Of a stretch of 64,000 bases of DNA, positions 26,806 to 36,098 are shown piece after piece. The position numbers and the translations under genes are program-made. Source of the stretch: Neobacillus terrae (GTDB taxonomy: Bacteria > Bacillota > Bacilli > Bacillales > Cytobacillaceae); assembly GCF_011393025.1 (NCBI RefSeq), contig NZ_JAAOEO010000002.1:62001-126000 (forward strand). The letters are read 5' to 3'. The stretch's first letter is position 1; every line of letters begins with the position of its first letter. The notes beneath the pieces are model-generated. The model was given only the letters and a program-made list of their open reading frames with translations, did not search any database and was not told the DNA's origin.

Positions 26806-27990
26806 TTATACAAGCTCCCTTAGCAGCTGGGAAAGCTGTTCGATGCTTTTGATGCTACTGCGATCTTTGATTAATTTTTTTCCTATTTCAAGGGTTTTTC
26901 TTTTTGCTGATAATCGTCTTTCATCTTCCGGAATGCTATCCAAATCAGCCACATGAGCAAGTCCTACCGTTCTTCGGATTAATTCGCAACCCGCAAATCC
27001 AAGTGAATCAGAAAAGTATTTTTCCAGAATGTAGTTCGAAAATTCATCGCTTACTGCAAAGGCCTCTTTGTTTTCTTCCTTCCACAGGCGGCTGAATTCT
27101 TTTACAAATACCTTCCATACTGTTTCAATATGCTGGATGAAAGTATTTCGTTCCTTTTCATTTACGATAACCTGGAATGCCAAATTAGCAAGTACCTGGC
27201 CGATATCAAAACCAGCTGGTCCATAAAAAGCAAATTCCGGATCAATTACTTTTGTTTCTTTTAGACCTGCAAAGACACTTCCTGTGTGCAAATCACCATG
27301 AAGAAGAACTTCAGCTTCTGTTAAAAAGCTTTTTTTCAAGACAGATGCGTGGAACTTAAGCTCCTCATCATTCCAAAGCTGTTTCACTTCCTTTCTCAAT
27401 CCTTCTTCGAAAGAGTTATTAGAAGAATTAAAGAATGGATCCGTAAAGATCAGATCCTCTGTAATTTTGCAAAGCTCGGGATTAATAAATTTTTTTGCCC
27501 ATTCCTTTTTATCGCTTGCTCCAAGGCCGTAATCGGAGGTGTAAAATAAAGTTTTTGCAAGAAATTCCCCCAAGTGCTGTGAAATTAATGGATATGTTTC
27601 ACCGCTTAAAAAGCCGGTTCTTGCAATGGAAAGGTGCGAAAGGTCTTCCATAATCGTTACAGCCAGTACATCGTCACTGAAATAAACTTCCGGAACATAA
27701 TTAGGGCAAATCTTTGCAGAAATTTTAAGCGCTTCCGCTTCGATGGTGGCTCTATGAAGTGTAAGAGGCCAGCTTTCTCCGACCACCTTGGCGTATGGCA
27801 ATGCTTGCTTGATAATTATGCTCTTTCCCGACTGAGAGTCTTTAATTCTAAATACAAGATTTAAATTTCCATCACCGATTTCTTCGCAGGAAAGACTGCT
27901 GTTTGGCTGGAAAAGGCCTTTAGAGATTGCAAGATTAAATGCGGCTTCTTCAGTTAATGGTTTATAAGTATTGGCAGTCGTTACACTCAT
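26806..27990 (-). CDS. mtnK: Methylthioribose kinase
   Basis: 394 aa. Phosphorylates 5-methylthioribose in methionine salvage. Kinase landmarks are EEIGDGNLNLVFRI (nucleotide loop), the catalytic HGDLHTGSVF, and metal-binding DPEFAFYGPAGFDIG. The ATG follows GAGGAGG. A SAM-I riboswitch with terminator lies in its leader. In B. subtilis mtnA follows mtnK; here the downstream DNA is a repeat element. Confidence 0.96.
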   Translation of the reverse strand: MSVTTANTYKPLTEEAAFNLAISKGLFQPNSSLSCEEIGDGNLNLVFRIKDSQSGKSIIIKQALPYAKVVGESWPLTLHRATIEAEALKISAKICPNYVPEVYFSDDVLAVTIMEDLSHLSIARTGFLSGETYPLISQHLGEFLAKTLFYTSDYGLGASDKKEWAKKFINPELCKITEDLIFTDPFFNSSNNSFEEGLRKEVKQLWNDEELKFHASVLKKSFLTEAEVLLHGDLHTGSVFAGLKETKVIDPEFAFYGPAGFDIGQVLANLAFQVIVNEKERNTFIQHIETVWKVFVKEFSRLWKEENKEAFAVSDEFSNYILEKYFSDSLGFAGCELIRRTVGLAHVADLDSIPEDERRLSAKRKTLEIGKKLIKDRSSIKSIEQLSQLLRELV

Positions 27991-28033
27991 TATAAATTCC
28001 TCCTCATTTTTGGAGGCTTTCCGCTGATAAAAG

Positions 28034-28240
28034 CAAAAAGCCTCTTTCTTATCAGAAAGAGGCTTGAAGAGACGTATCTTCTCACCTCTTATCTTTCAGA
28101 AAGAAAATTCTTTCCGTAGGATTTAGCACCGTGCCTTAACGGGATTTTTCCCGGCGCAAATAGCGCCCCATTTCACAATGGAATTACAGTCGGTTGCTGG
28201 GCTTCAAAGGGCCAGTCCCTCAGCCAGCTCATAATAAGAG
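28034..28240 (-). promoter_or_regulatory. SAM-I riboswitch (S-box) with terminator, upstream of mtnK
   Basis: Read on the minus strand: closing helix CTCTTAT...ATAAGAG (28240 and about 28086), then GAGGGA, GGCCC, TGAAGCCC, GCAACC and GGTGCTAA in the order of the SAM-I aptamer. An intrinsic terminator (AAGCCTCTTTCT pairing, 28036-28065) follows. SAM binding should turn mtnK off. Confidence 0.95.
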
Positions 28241-28274
28241 TTTAAAAAAACTATTAATTTCAAACAATGTAAAA

Positions 28275-28304
28275 ATAATAACAGTGAATTTTTGAAACTG
28301 TCAA
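28275..28304 (-). promoter_or_regulatory. SigA promoter of the mtnK leader
   Basis: On the minus strand TTGACA (28304-28299), an 18-base spacer and TATTAT (28280-28275), about 35 bases before the riboswitch. Confidence 0.65.
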
Positions 28305-28318
28305 CTATTTTTATAAAA

Positions 28319-29101
28319 TTAATAAAATTCAGGTCTTCTATCCGCGAAAATAGGTATAAGTTTTCGAATTTCTCCGACACGGTCAAAGTCAACAGACGCT
28401 GTGAGGACTTCCTCAGCTTCTCCAGCCTCTGCGACCACTTCCCCCCATGGGTCAATGATCATTGAATGACCTGCAAATTCGTTATTAGGATCAGAACCAG
28501 ACCTGTTGCAGGCAATGACAAAGCATTGGTTTTCAATAGCCCGTGCAATAAGCAAGGCACGCCAATGGTTTAAGCGGGGTTTTGGCCACTCGGCTACCAC
28601 AAAAAGTGCTTCAGCCCCCTGGGAAGTATGGGTTCTGATCCACTCAGGGAACCGGATATCATAGCATATTACCCCGGCTAGCTTTCGGTTTTCTAGTTCA
28701 AACATTCCATCTTCTTTACCGGGAACAAGGTAATGATGCTCATCCATCAGTTTAAACAGGTGAAGCTTACTGTACTGTTTTTTTAGTTCCCCTTTGTTAT
28801 CAATGATGAGAAGAGTGTTTTTTACTTCATCTTGAGTTTGGCCGGCAGCCGAGCCACCAACAAGATGCACATTATATTTGACTGCACTATCTTTTAAAAA
28901 GCGGATGGTTTCCCTGCAATCCTGATCAGCGAGTTCATCAAGCCTTGTTAAGTCGTAGCCGGTAGTCCATAGCTCAGGGAGGACCAGAATGTCTGGATTT
29001 TCCTTCATAGCTTTCTCAATCAAATCCCTGGCTTTTAAATAATTAGCTTCAGGATCTCCGAAAACAATGTCCATCTGCAGGCAAGCTATTTTGAGTTTCA
29101 A
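28319..29101 (-). CDS. mtnU: Carbon-nitrogen hydrolase (omega-amidase type) of the methionine salvage locus
   Basis: 260 aa nitrilase-superfamily enzyme with the catalytic triad: Glu in LPELWTTG, Lys in YSKLHLF, Cys in GVICYDIRFPEW. It likely hydrolyses 2-oxo-4-methylthiobutyramide or similar omega-amides produced when glutamine is the amino donor for the adjacent MtnE (inference from family and position). The start is a TTG at 29101-29099 behind AAGGAG/GAGGAG. It is divergent from mtnE. Confidence 0.9.
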   Translation of the reverse strand: MKLKIACLQMDIVFGDPEANYLKARDLIEKAMKENPDILVLPELWTTGYDLTRLDELADQDCRETIRFLKDSAVKYNVHLVGGSAAGQTQDEVKNTLLIIDNKGELKKQYSKLHLFKLMDEHHYLVPGKEDGMFELENRKLAGVICYDIRFPEWIRTHTSQGAEALFVVAEWPKPRLNHWRALLIARAIENQCFVIACNRSGSDPNNEFAGHSMIIDPWGEVVAEAGEAEEVLTASVDFDRVGEIRKLIPIFADRRPEFY

Positions 29102-29275
29102 CGCTCCTCACTCCTTTTGAGTGTTAAAATATTATAGATACAAGTTTTGCTGTATAGTTCATTTACAGCATTGTTTGGTTTTTTTGAAATTTTCACTTTA
29201 CAAGCCGCCACTATCGTTATATCATTTGTCACTAGATTTTCCAATAAAAAAATGAAAACCAAAGCAGGTGTCGAA

Positions 29276-30454
29276 ATGAAAAACTTTGCACAATCAGATT
29301 TACTGAACAGTCTCCCAAAACAATTTTTTGCCTCATTGGTGAAAAGGGTTGGAGAATACATAGAAAATGGACATGATGTTATAAACCTTGGACAGGGCAA
29401 TCCTGACCAGCCAACACCCGCACACATTGTGGAAAAACTTCAAGAGGCAGCTGCCAATCCGATAAATCATAAATATTCACCTTTTCAGGGCTATAGATAC
29501 CTAAAGGAAGCTGCAGCCCAATTTTATTTAAGAGAATATGGGGTAAAAGTAGATCCTGAAAAAGAAGTGGCTATCCTGTTCGGAGGAAAAGCCGGGTTAG
29601 TGGAAATCCCACAATGTCTTTTAAATCCTGGAGACACCCTGCTGGTTCCAGATCCGGGGTATCCTGATTACTGGTCTGGTGTAGCATTGGCAAAGGCCAA
29701 AATGGAGATCATGCCTTTAAGGGAGGAAAACTCCTTTCTGCCGGATTATAACGAATTGTCAACAGAGGTACTTACAAATGCAAAATTGATGTTCCTTAAT
29801 TATCCTAATAACCCGACAGGTGCCACCGCAACGGCGGAATTTTTTGAAAAGACAGTACAGCTTGCTAATGAGAATGATATTTGCGTTGTACATGACTTTG
29901 CATATGGTGCGATTGGCTTTGATGGAGTAAAGCCGCTCAGTTTCCTGCAGATTGAAGGGGCTAAGGAAGTAGGCATAGAGATTTACACTTTATCTAAAAC
30001 TTACAATATGGCCGGATGGCGGGTAGGATTCGCTGTCGGAAATAAAAGTGTCATTTCTGCTATTGAGCTATTGCAGGACCATTTATATGTGAGTTTGTTT
30101 GGGGCAGTTCAGGAAGCCGCTGCAGAAGCTTTAAACGGGTCGCAGGATTGTGTTCGTGAATTGAATGCATTGTACGAAAGACGCAGGAATGCTTTGATCA
30201 ATGGACTTCAGGATTTAGGATGGGAAGTTAGCGGACCAAAAGGCTCTTTCTTTGCCTGGCTGAAGGTTCCAGAAGGACTGACTTCAGAAGAATTCGCTAA
30301 TATCCTTCTTGAAAAGGCCCATATTATGGTGGCACCCGGAATTGGTTTTGGAGAATACGGAGAAGGTTTTGTCCGCGTTGGACTGTTAAGCTCCGAGGAT
30401 AGGCTAAAGGAAGCTGTTGAAAGAATAGGTGCATTACAAATTTTCAAAAAATAG
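29276..30454 (+). CDS. mtnE: Methionine salvage aminotransferase
   Basis: 392 aa class I/II PLP aminotransferase that converts 2-oxo-4-methylthiobutyrate to methionine. PLP lysine in YTLSKTYNMAGWRVGF; NYPNNPTG and the C-terminal VRVGLL arginine are present. The start is ATG 29276 (MKNFAQSDLL) behind CAGGTG; upstream in-frame codons from 29147 are hydrophobic and lack a ribosome site. The stop abuts the promoter of the mtnW operon. Confidence 0.94.
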   Translation: MKNFAQSDLLNSLPKQFFASLVKRVGEYIENGHDVINLGQGNPDQPTPAHIVEKLQEAAANPINHKYSPFQGYRYLKEAAAQFYLREYGVKVDPEKEVAILFGGKAGLVEIPQCLLNPGDTLLVPDPGYPDYWSGVALAKAKMEIMPLREENSFLPDYNELSTEVLTNAKLMFLNYPNNPTGATATAEFFEKTVQLANENDICVVHDFAYGAIGFDGVKPLSFLQIEGAKEVGIEIYTLSKTYNMAGWRVGFAVGNKSVISAIELLQDHLYVSLFGAVQEAAAEALNGSQDCVRELNALYERRRNALINGLQDLGWEVSGPKGSFFAWLKVPEGLTSEEFANILLEKAHIMVAPGIGFGEYGEGFVRVGLLSSEDRLKEAVERIGALQIFKK

Positions 30455-30483
30455 TTGACAGCCTAAAAAATTCTTGCGATAAT
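30455..30483 (+). promoter_or_regulatory. SigA promoter of mtnWXBD
   Basis: TTGACA, a 17-base spacer and GATAAT, beginning immediately after the mtnE stop codon. The riboswitch begins 56 bases downstream. Confidence 0.8.
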
Positions 30484-30538
30484 CCTAATTGAATTTAATT
30501 TAAACATTATGAAAATCTAAATAAATTAATTAATTGTT

Positions 30539-30693
30539 TTCTTATCAAGAGCAGGTGGAGGGACGAGCCCGATGAAGCCCGGCAACCGACTAAACGCTGG
30601 TTTAGCACGGTGCTAATTCTTGCAGCAAATAGCTGAAAGATAAGAAGATGTTAGTTTGGTATGCTAACCTCTTCTATCTGAAGAGGTTTTTTT
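30539..30693 (+). promoter_or_regulatory. SAM-I riboswitch with terminator, upstream of mtnW
   Basis: Closing helix TTCTTATC (30539-30546) / GATAAGAA (30639-30646), with GAGGGA, CCCGATGAAGCCC, GGCAACC and ACGGTGCTAATTC between them. The terminator AACCTCTTC-TATCT-GAAGAGGTT plus T run spans 30666-30693. Confidence 0.96.
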
Positions 30694-30721
30694 ATTGGTT
30701 TTGAGAAAGGAAGATTACAAC

Positions 30722-31939
30722 ATGAGTGAGTTAATTGCAGTTTATTTATTGCATGATGAAAAAAATCCCGAAAAAAAGGCGGAAGAGATAGCACTTGGTC
30801 TAACTGTCGGTTCGTGGACAAACCTCCCGGAACTTGAGAAAAGCCAGCTAAGGAAGCATAAGGGAAGAGTAGTATCGATTGAAGCGGCTCCCTCAGAAAA
30901 AGGTGGCCATTCGATTATTAAAATTGCTTATCCTGCCGCTAACTTCTCGGCGGATTTGCCTGCAATCCTGACAACTGTTTTTGGAAAGCTTTCTCTTGAT
31001 GGGAAAATTAAGCTGCTCGATCTCCAATTTGACAAGAGTCTTAAAAGTAACTTTCCTGGCCCTCGATTTGGAATTGACGGTTTAAGAAAAAAGACAGGTG
31101 TTTATGACCGGCCGCTGTTAATGAGCATATTCAAAGGAGTTCTTGGCAAAGATATTGACTTTTTAGTCCGCCAGCTGAAAGAACAGGCTTTAGGCGGGAT
31201 TGACCTTGTAAAGGACGATGAAATTCTTTTTGAAAATGAATTAACTCCTTTTGAAAAAAGGATTAGCGAAGGAAAAAAAGCTTTGGATGAGGTTTATGAA
31301 CAGACTGGCCACCGAACCTTGTATGCAGTTAATTTGACAGGAAGAACATCAGAATTGAAGTCGAAAGCACGCATGGCCGCTGAACTGGGAGCCGATTTGC
31401 TGCTGTTCAATGTTTTTTCTTACGGGTTGGATGTTCTTCAGGAGCTAAGAGAGGATGATGAGATTGCTTTGCCTTTGATGGCACACCCAGCTGTAAGTGG
31501 AGCATTTACCTCATCACCTGTATATGGCATCTCTCATGCGTTGCTTCTTGGAAAACTTCTTCGTTATACCGGTGCTGATTTATCTTTGTTCCCTTCGCCT
31601 TATGGATCCGTAGCTCTTGAGAGGGACCGGACATTAGAAATAGCTGAAGAACTAAGAAAACAAGATGAGTTCAAAAGGGTTTTTCCTGTTCCGTCGGCAG
31701 GTATTCACCCTGGCCTGGTACCGCTTTTATTCCGTGATTTTGGAATTGACTCTATTATCAATGCTGGTGGAGGGGTTCATGGACATCCGGATGGAGCTCG
31801 CGGCGGAGGTATTGCGTTCAGGCAGGCAATTGATGTGAAACTGGAAGGAAAGACTTTAGCTGAAGGGTCACAAAAGTATCCTGAACTGCGAAAGGCACTT
31901 GATATCTGGGGAAATGCAGAGGTGAACTCTTTATGGTAA
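30722..31939 (+). CDS. mtnW: 2,3-diketo-5-methylthiopentyl-1-phosphate enolase (RuBisCO-like protein)
   Basis: 405 aa RuBisCO-like protein of methionine salvage. The family scaffold is clear: [22 protein letters not shown] (the metal-ligand lysine region), and [14 protein letters not shown]. The carboxylation loop residues of true RuBisCO are not conserved. The start is ATG 30722 behind AAAGGAAG. First gene of mtnW-X-B-D; it overlaps mtnX by 7 bases. Confidence 0.95.
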   Translation: MSELIAVYLLHDEKNPEKKAEEIALGLTVGSWTNLPELEKSQLRKHKGRVVSIEAAPSEKGGHSIIKIAYPAANFSADLPAILTTVFGKLSLDGKIKLLDLQFDKSLKSNFPGPRFGIDGLRKKTGVYDRPLLMSIFKGVLGKDIDFLVRQLKEQALGGIDLVKDDEILFENELTPFEKRISEGKKALDEVYEQTGHRTLYAVNLTGRTSELKSKARMAAELGADLLLFNVFSYGLDVLQELREDDEIALPLMAHPAVSGAFTSSPVYGISHALLLGKLLRYTGADLSLFPSPYGSVALERDRTLEIAEELRKQDEFKRVFPVPSAGIHPGLVPLLFRDFGIDSIINAGGGVHGHPDGARGGGIAFRQAIDVKLEGKTLAEGSQKYPELRKALDIWGNAEVNSLW

Positions 31940-32610
31940 AACCAATTATATATTGTGATTTTGACGGAACCATCACTGAAAAAGATAACATTATTGCTGT
32001 AATGAAAGAATTTGCACCGGACGGCTGGGAAGAGATAAAGGACCAAATCCTTTCTCGTCAAATTTCTGTTCGTGAAGGTGTGGGGCGTTTGTTTTCGCTG
32101 ATACCGAGTTCCAAAAGGGATGAAATTATCAGTTTCGCCATTAAAAATGCCAGAATACGCAAGGGATTTAAGGAGTTTATTAGTTTTGCCAGGGAAGAGA
32201 ACATTCCGTTATATATAATAAGCGGCGGAATAGACTTTTTTGTATTAGCTGTCTTGGAGGACTTCGGTCCATTTGATGGTATTTATTGCAATGGCTCAAA
32301 CTTTGAGAAAGAGACTATTGAAATTCTCTGGCCTCATGAGTGTGATTCTTCCTGCCAGAATGACTGTGGATGCTGTAAACCTTCTATTATTCGCGAACTG
32401 GGTCATCAGGACGATTTTAAAATCCTCATTGGTGATTCAGTAACAGATCTAGAAGCAGCTAAGCAGGTGGATTTTGTACTAGCCAGGGATCTTTTGCTCG
32501 AAAAGTGTCATGAATGGAATATTACCCATGAGCCATTCGAAACTTTTCTTGACTGTATTGAAGTAATAAAAAATAGGATTGAGGTGAAGGAATTAAATGC
32601 TAAAGGATAG
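31933..32610 (+). CDS. mtnX: 2-hydroxy-3-keto-5-methylthiopentenyl-1-phosphate phosphatase
   Basis: 225 aa HAD phosphatase with the nucleophile motif DFDGTIT (D9 region), a middle SGGIDFF motif and C-terminal [10 protein letters not shown]. It dephosphorylates the MtnW product to the acireductone. A Cys-rich insert ([12 protein letters not shown]) is typical of the family. Overlapping ends with mtnW and mtnB show tight coupling. Confidence 0.94.
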   Translation: MVKPIIYCDFDGTITEKDNIIAVMKEFAPDGWEEIKDQILSRQISVREGVGRLFSLIPSSKRDEIISFAIKNARIRKGFKEFISFAREENIPLYIISGGIDFFVLAVLEDFGPFDGIYCNGSNFEKETIEILWPHECDSSCQNDCGCCKPSIIRELGHQDDFKILIGDSVTDLEAAKQVDFVLARDLLLEKCHEWNITHEPFETFLDCIEVIKNRIEVKELNAKG

Positions 32611-33217
32611 ATGGACTGAACTCGCCGATGTGAAGGATGAATTGTCACAAAGGGATTGGTTTATGGGTACCAGCGGAAACCTTGCTATTAAAGTGAGCGA
32701 CGAGCCGCTGCAGTTTTTTGTAACAGCTAGCGGAAAGGATAAGCGGAAAAGAACACCTGAGGATTTCCTGTTGGTAGATGAGCATGGCAATTCGGTTGAG
32801 GAAACACATTTAAAACCTTCAGCTGAAACCCTCCTTCACGTAGAAATTTACAGAAAGACCAATGCTGGCTGCAGCCTTCACGTTCATACGATTGATAACA
32901 ATGTAATTTCTGAGGTTTTTGGAGATCGGGGAGAGGTTACTTTTCAGGGGCAAGAGCTAATTAAAGCTTTTGATAAATGGGAGGAAGATGCGGTACTCCG
33001 AATACCAATTATAAAAAATTACGCTCATATTCCTACATTGGCCAACGCTTTTTCGAACCATATACACGAAGATAAGGGTGCTGTTCTTATTCGTAACCAT
33101 GGCATAACAGTGTGGGGGAGAAATGCATTTGAGGCAAAAAAGATATTGGAAGCTTCCGAGTTTTTGTTTAGGTATCAATTACGCCTCCTTGAACATAAGC
33201 CGCATCAATTTATTTAA
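32597..33217 (+). CDS. mtnB: Methylthioribulose-1-phosphate dehydratase
   Basis: 206 aa class II aldolase-fold, zinc-dependent dehydratase. Visible are [12 protein letters not shown], the zinc ligands SLHVHTID and the third His in [10 protein letters not shown]. It overlaps mtnX by 14 bases. It acts on the isomerised product that MtnA would supply, but mtnA is not in this window. Confidence 0.94.
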   Translation: MLKDRWTELADVKDELSQRDWFMGTSGNLAIKVSDEPLQFFVTASGKDKRKRTPEDFLLVDEHGNSVEETHLKPSAETLLHVEIYRKTNAGCSLHVHTIDNNVISEVFGDRGEVTFQGQELIKAFDKWEEDAVLRIPIIKNYAHIPTLANAFSNHIHEDKGAVLIRNHGITVWGRNAFEAKKILEASEFLFRYQLRLLEHKPHQFI

Positions 33218-33248
33218 AAAACATATTTATAGAAAGGAAGATAAAAAA

Positions 33249-33776
33249 ATGGCATTTATTAAATTTCAAAGCAGAAAAGAAAAAATTCATGGAACAGAGG
33301 AAGTAATTAGCTTTCTAAATAGCCAGGAAGTTATTTATGAAAAATGGGATATTAATAAACTTCCAGAAGCACTTAAGGAAAAATATGCACTTTCTGATGA
33401 AGAAAAAGATCAAATTTTAAACGCATTTGAAGTTGAAATTGCTGATATCTCAGAAAGAAGAGGCTACAAAGCCCAGGATGTTATTTCCTTGTCCGAAACT
33501 ACACCAAATCTTGATCAGCTCTTAAAAAACTTTCAGCAGGAGCACCATCATACTGATGATGAGGTTCGTTTTATTGTAAGCGGCCACGGAGTATTTGTTA
33601 TTCAGGGAAAAGACGGAGAATTCTTTGATGTATTTTTAGAGCCAGGGGATTTAATTTCAGTTCCTGAGAATGTACGCCATTACTTTACACTTCAGGAAGA
33701 TCGTAAGGTTGTAGCAATCCGAATTTTTGTAACAACTGAAGGCTGGGTGCCAATTTACGAACAACAGGAAGCTTAA
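33249..33776 (+). CDS. mtnD: Acireductone dioxygenase
   Basis: 175 aa cupin. Metal ligands are in HHHTDDEVRFI and RHYF. With Fe it makes 2-oxo-4-methylthiobutyrate and formate; with Ni an off-pathway product. The start is ATG 33249 behind GAAAGGAAG; the longer frame from 33123 lies inside mtnB. Last gene of the operon. Confidence 0.95.
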   Translation: MAFIKFQSRKEKIHGTEEVISFLNSQEVIYEKWDINKLPEALKEKYALSDEEKDQILNAFEVEIADISERRGYKAQDVISLSETTPNLDQLLKNFQQEHHHTDDEVRFIVSGHGVFVIQGKDGEFFDVFLEPGDLISVPENVRHYFTLQEDRKVVAIRIFVTTEGWVPIYEQQEA

Positions 33777-33784
33777 TAAAAAAA

Positions 33785-33822
33785 AAAATCGGCTGATATT
33801 CTTATCAGCCGATTTTTTATTA
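33785..33822 (+). terminator. Terminator of mtnWXBD
   Basis: AAAATCGGCTGATA pairs with TATCAGCCGATTTT across TTCT, followed by T6. Confidence 0.95.
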
Positions 33823-33859
33823 TTTAGGAAATGATAGATTTTCACCTTGTGGGTAACTC

Positions 33860-34135
33860 CGAACTAGGTTATTGTAATCCAGCTCCACAAGGAACGCTTC
33901 GTCAGCTATACCTCGCACGAAGAAAAAGCTTTAGCTTTTTCGAGGAGCGCCCAGCCATTTATCCTCTAGAATATTCTTATTTGAATATCTTGTGAGGATC
34001 ATGACCGATAGGTGATGATTCGAACAGCTCGGCGTCATAAGCCAAATCACTTCAGAAATCAGGGCAAGGAACGCTTCGGAAGCATCCGCCTCGCACGAAG
34101 GAAAAGCAAAGCTTTTTCGAGGACGTGGCATTTTA
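33860..34135. repeat. Dispersed intergenic repeat block with an internal direct duplication
   Basis: The 719-base gap 33777-34495 has no gene. CAAGGAACGCTTCG followed by CCTCGCACGAAG and an AGCTTTTTCGAGGA hairpin arm occurs twice (33888-33946 and 34065-34123). ATGACCGATAGGTGAT between them recurs at 11650. The remainder to 34350 is AT-rich with no clear structure. Confidence 0.65.
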
Positions 34136-34355
34136 GTCTTTCATTATCTGATCAAGGCGCTTGCGCCTTTTGTTCCGTCAGAGGTATGTATATAAAAAGT
34201 AGTTGCCAAAAATATTCCTTTAACGTATTAATAGAAAAACATAATTCAATTTAAACGAACTAGTTTATTTCCTATAAAAGAAAGTTAATTACATATTCAG
34301 GAAGCAAAATAGCTAAAATGAATGTCGGAAAAAACATTCTTTTTTTATTTTTGTG

Positions 34356-34452
34356 TGTCGAAAAATGCTAATTATAGGAAGTTTTGTCTTCTTTTGCGAA
34401 TGCATTTACAGAGCTAAAAAAAGTTGTCATAATGCATCAGGTAGCCTATTTT
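34356..34452 (+). promoter_or_regulatory. Possible Spo0A box and SigA promoter of spo0E
   Basis: TGTCGAA (34356-34362) matches the core 0A box. TTGTCA (34424-34429), a 17-base spacer and TATTTT (34447-34452) form a promoter about 44 bases before the start codon. Confidence 0.4.
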
Positions 34453-34495
34453 TTTCATAGGGCAGGCAATTGGTTTAATTAGGGGGAGAAAAAAG

Positions 34496-34735
34496 TTGTA
34501 TCAGAAAAGTAATCGGCGCCTGGGAAGTATGCTATCGGAGATAAACTCCAAAAGAGACGAAATGATAAAAGTGGGAATGAATTATGGTTTTACTGATGAA
34601 AAAACTATTAAATGCAGCCAAGAAATAGACCAATTGATTTTTAAATACCAGCAGGCTTCCCAACAATCTTCTTTTGAAGATGTTAAAATGGTTGTACAAA
34701 AAATCTTATTCCGACTTTCAAGGGCTGCCTTTTAA
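34496..34735 (+). CDS. spo0E: Spo0E-like aspartyl-phosphate phosphatase
   Basis: 79 aa. Spo0E proteins dephosphorylate Spo0A~P and delay sporulation. EINSKRDEMIKVGMNYGFTDEKTIKCSQEIDQLIFKYQ carries the family pattern, with the SQxxD motif (SQEID) of helix 2. The start is a TTG 7 bases after AGGGGGAG. Its place between mtnD and kinD matches spo0E in B. subtilis, though the intervening etf block is extra here. A second family member is at 52473. Confidence 0.85.
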   Translation: MYQKSNRRLGSMLSEINSKRDEMIKVGMNYGFTDEKTIKCSQEIDQLIFKYQQASQQSSFEDVKMVVQKILFRLSRAAF

Positions 34736-34756
34736 AATAAAATATAAGTTTGGCAG

Positions 34757-34790
34757 AGGCTGTCCGAAATTAAATTGGACAGCCTTTATT
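34757..34790 (+). terminator. Terminator of spo0E
   Basis: AGGCTGTCC pairs with GGACAGCCT around an 11-base AT loop, then TTTATTTG. Confidence 0.85.
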
Positions 34791-34942
34791 TGTTTTTTAA
34801 AACTTAAATCTTCAAACCCTTCCTTCAATTATTGGCTTGTTTTTTTTCCCTTTTTGCTTGTCCGCCACTAAAGAAATAATTCTCCTCATTTTTTATGTCC
34901 ATTTTTTGAAAGTTTTTTGATCTGACGTTTTTCCCTATATAA

Positions 34943-34984
34943 TGTGATTTTTATCATTGTTTATATCTGTATATTTTTTATAGT
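34943..34984 (+). promoter_or_regulatory. Weak Fnr-like box and -10 in the long fixA leader
   Basis: TGTGA-N6-TCATT (34943-34958; 8 of 10 to the Fnr consensus) and TATAGT (34979-34984). The spacing is one base shorter than in the two other Fnr-like promoters of the window. It would give a leader of about 250 bases. The rest of the 506-base gap 34736-35241 is AT-rich. Confidence 0.3.
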
Positions 34985-35067
34985 AATATTGTAGGTTTAT
35001 TTTTACTATATTTCTCTTCTTCTTCTTTAGACCACAGCATAATGCAATATTAAAAATTCCTGTTTCA

Positions 35068-35081
35068 TGTAAGCGTTATAA
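35068..35081 (+). promoter_or_regulatory. cre-like CcpA site upstream of fixA
   Basis: TGTAAGCGTTATAA matches TGWAANCGNTNWCA at 13 of 14 positions. In B. subtilis the etf/fatty-acid genes are under catabolite control, which fits. Confidence 0.45.
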
Positions 35082-35241
35082 GTTACCGCCAGTACATCCT
35101 CAGAATTACACAATAAGAAAAAACTTCATAGTTTTGTACTATGCCTATATTGCGATTCATATATCGTAATATCAAGCTTTTTCAAATAAAGGAAAAGAAA
35201 TCGTTTTCATATTTTTATCCTATTGAGGAGGGAAGTTTAAC

Positions 35242-36066
35242 ATGCACATTGTCGTCTGTGTCAAGCAAGTCCCTGATACTAAAATTATTAAAATTAACCC
35301 CAAAACCAACACACTCGACCGCCGCAGTGCACCTGCCATTCTTAATCCATACGATGCACACGCGGTCCAGGAGGCAGTAAAAATCATAGAAAAGACAGGC
35401 GGAACTATTTCTGTCCTATCCATGGGACCACCCCAGGCGACAGCGGTTATAAAGAAAAGCATCGAAATAGGTGCTGACAGAGGGTATTTAATCTCTGACC
35501 GGGCCTTCGCAGGTGCTGACACCCTCGCAACCAGCTATGCGTTATCGAAGGCGCTGGAGAGAATCGGAAAGGACCTTCCTGTGGACATGGTCATTTGCGG
35601 TAAACATGCAATTGATGGTGATACAGGCCAGGTTGGACCGGGTATTGCAAGACGGATGGATATTCCTCCTGTTACCAATGTAATTGAAGTAACAGAGGTG
35701 AACGAGCAGGAAAAAACAGTTTTAATCAAAAGGAAATCAACAAATGGCAATGAATTGATCCAGGCAGATTTACCTTGTCTGCTGACAGTAGAAAAGGAAA
35801 TTAATAATATAGAATATTCTCCGCTTCCCAACATGATTAAGGCAGTACGATATGAACCAGTAATATGGACGGTAGCAGATTTGGAAAATGTTGAGTGCAC
35901 CCAGTTGGGATTAAAGGGCTCTCCAACGATCGTAGGTAAAATGTTTACTCCTCCAAAACCAGAGGGCGGAAAAAGGCTTGAGGGTTCATCAGACGAGCAG
36001 GTAAAACAGCTAATGGGGATTTTAATGGAGAAAAAAGAGCTTTTAACTCTTCAATCTTCCAAATAA
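35242..36066 (+). CDS. fixA: Electron transfer flavoprotein beta subunit (FixA/EtfB type)
   Basis: 274 aa. Starts MHIVVCVKQVPDT, the family opening, with NPYDAHAVQEAVKI and the AMP/FAD region CGKHAIDGDTGQVGPGIA. It pairs with the next gene as the ETF heterodimer. At 274 aa it is slightly longer than the fatty-acid-oxidation EtfB (~257), in line with FixA/bifurcating members. Four genes with short gaps or overlaps follow the FixABCX order. Confidence 0.9.
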   Translation: MHIVVCVKQVPDTKIIKINPKTNTLDRRSAPAILNPYDAHAVQEAVKIIEKTGGTISVLSMGPPQATAVIKKSIEIGADRGYLISDRAFAGADTLATSYALSKALERIGKDLPVDMVICGKHAIDGDTGQVGPGIARRMDIPPVTNVIEVTEVNEQEKTVLIKRKSTNGNELIQADLPCLLTVEKEINNIEYSPLPNMIKAVRYEPVIWTVADLENVECTQLGLKGSPTIVGKMFTPPKPEGGKRLEGSSDEQVKQLMGILMEKKELLTLQSSK

Positions 36067-36098
36067 ATTAACAATCGAACTAGCAAGGAGGAGTAACA

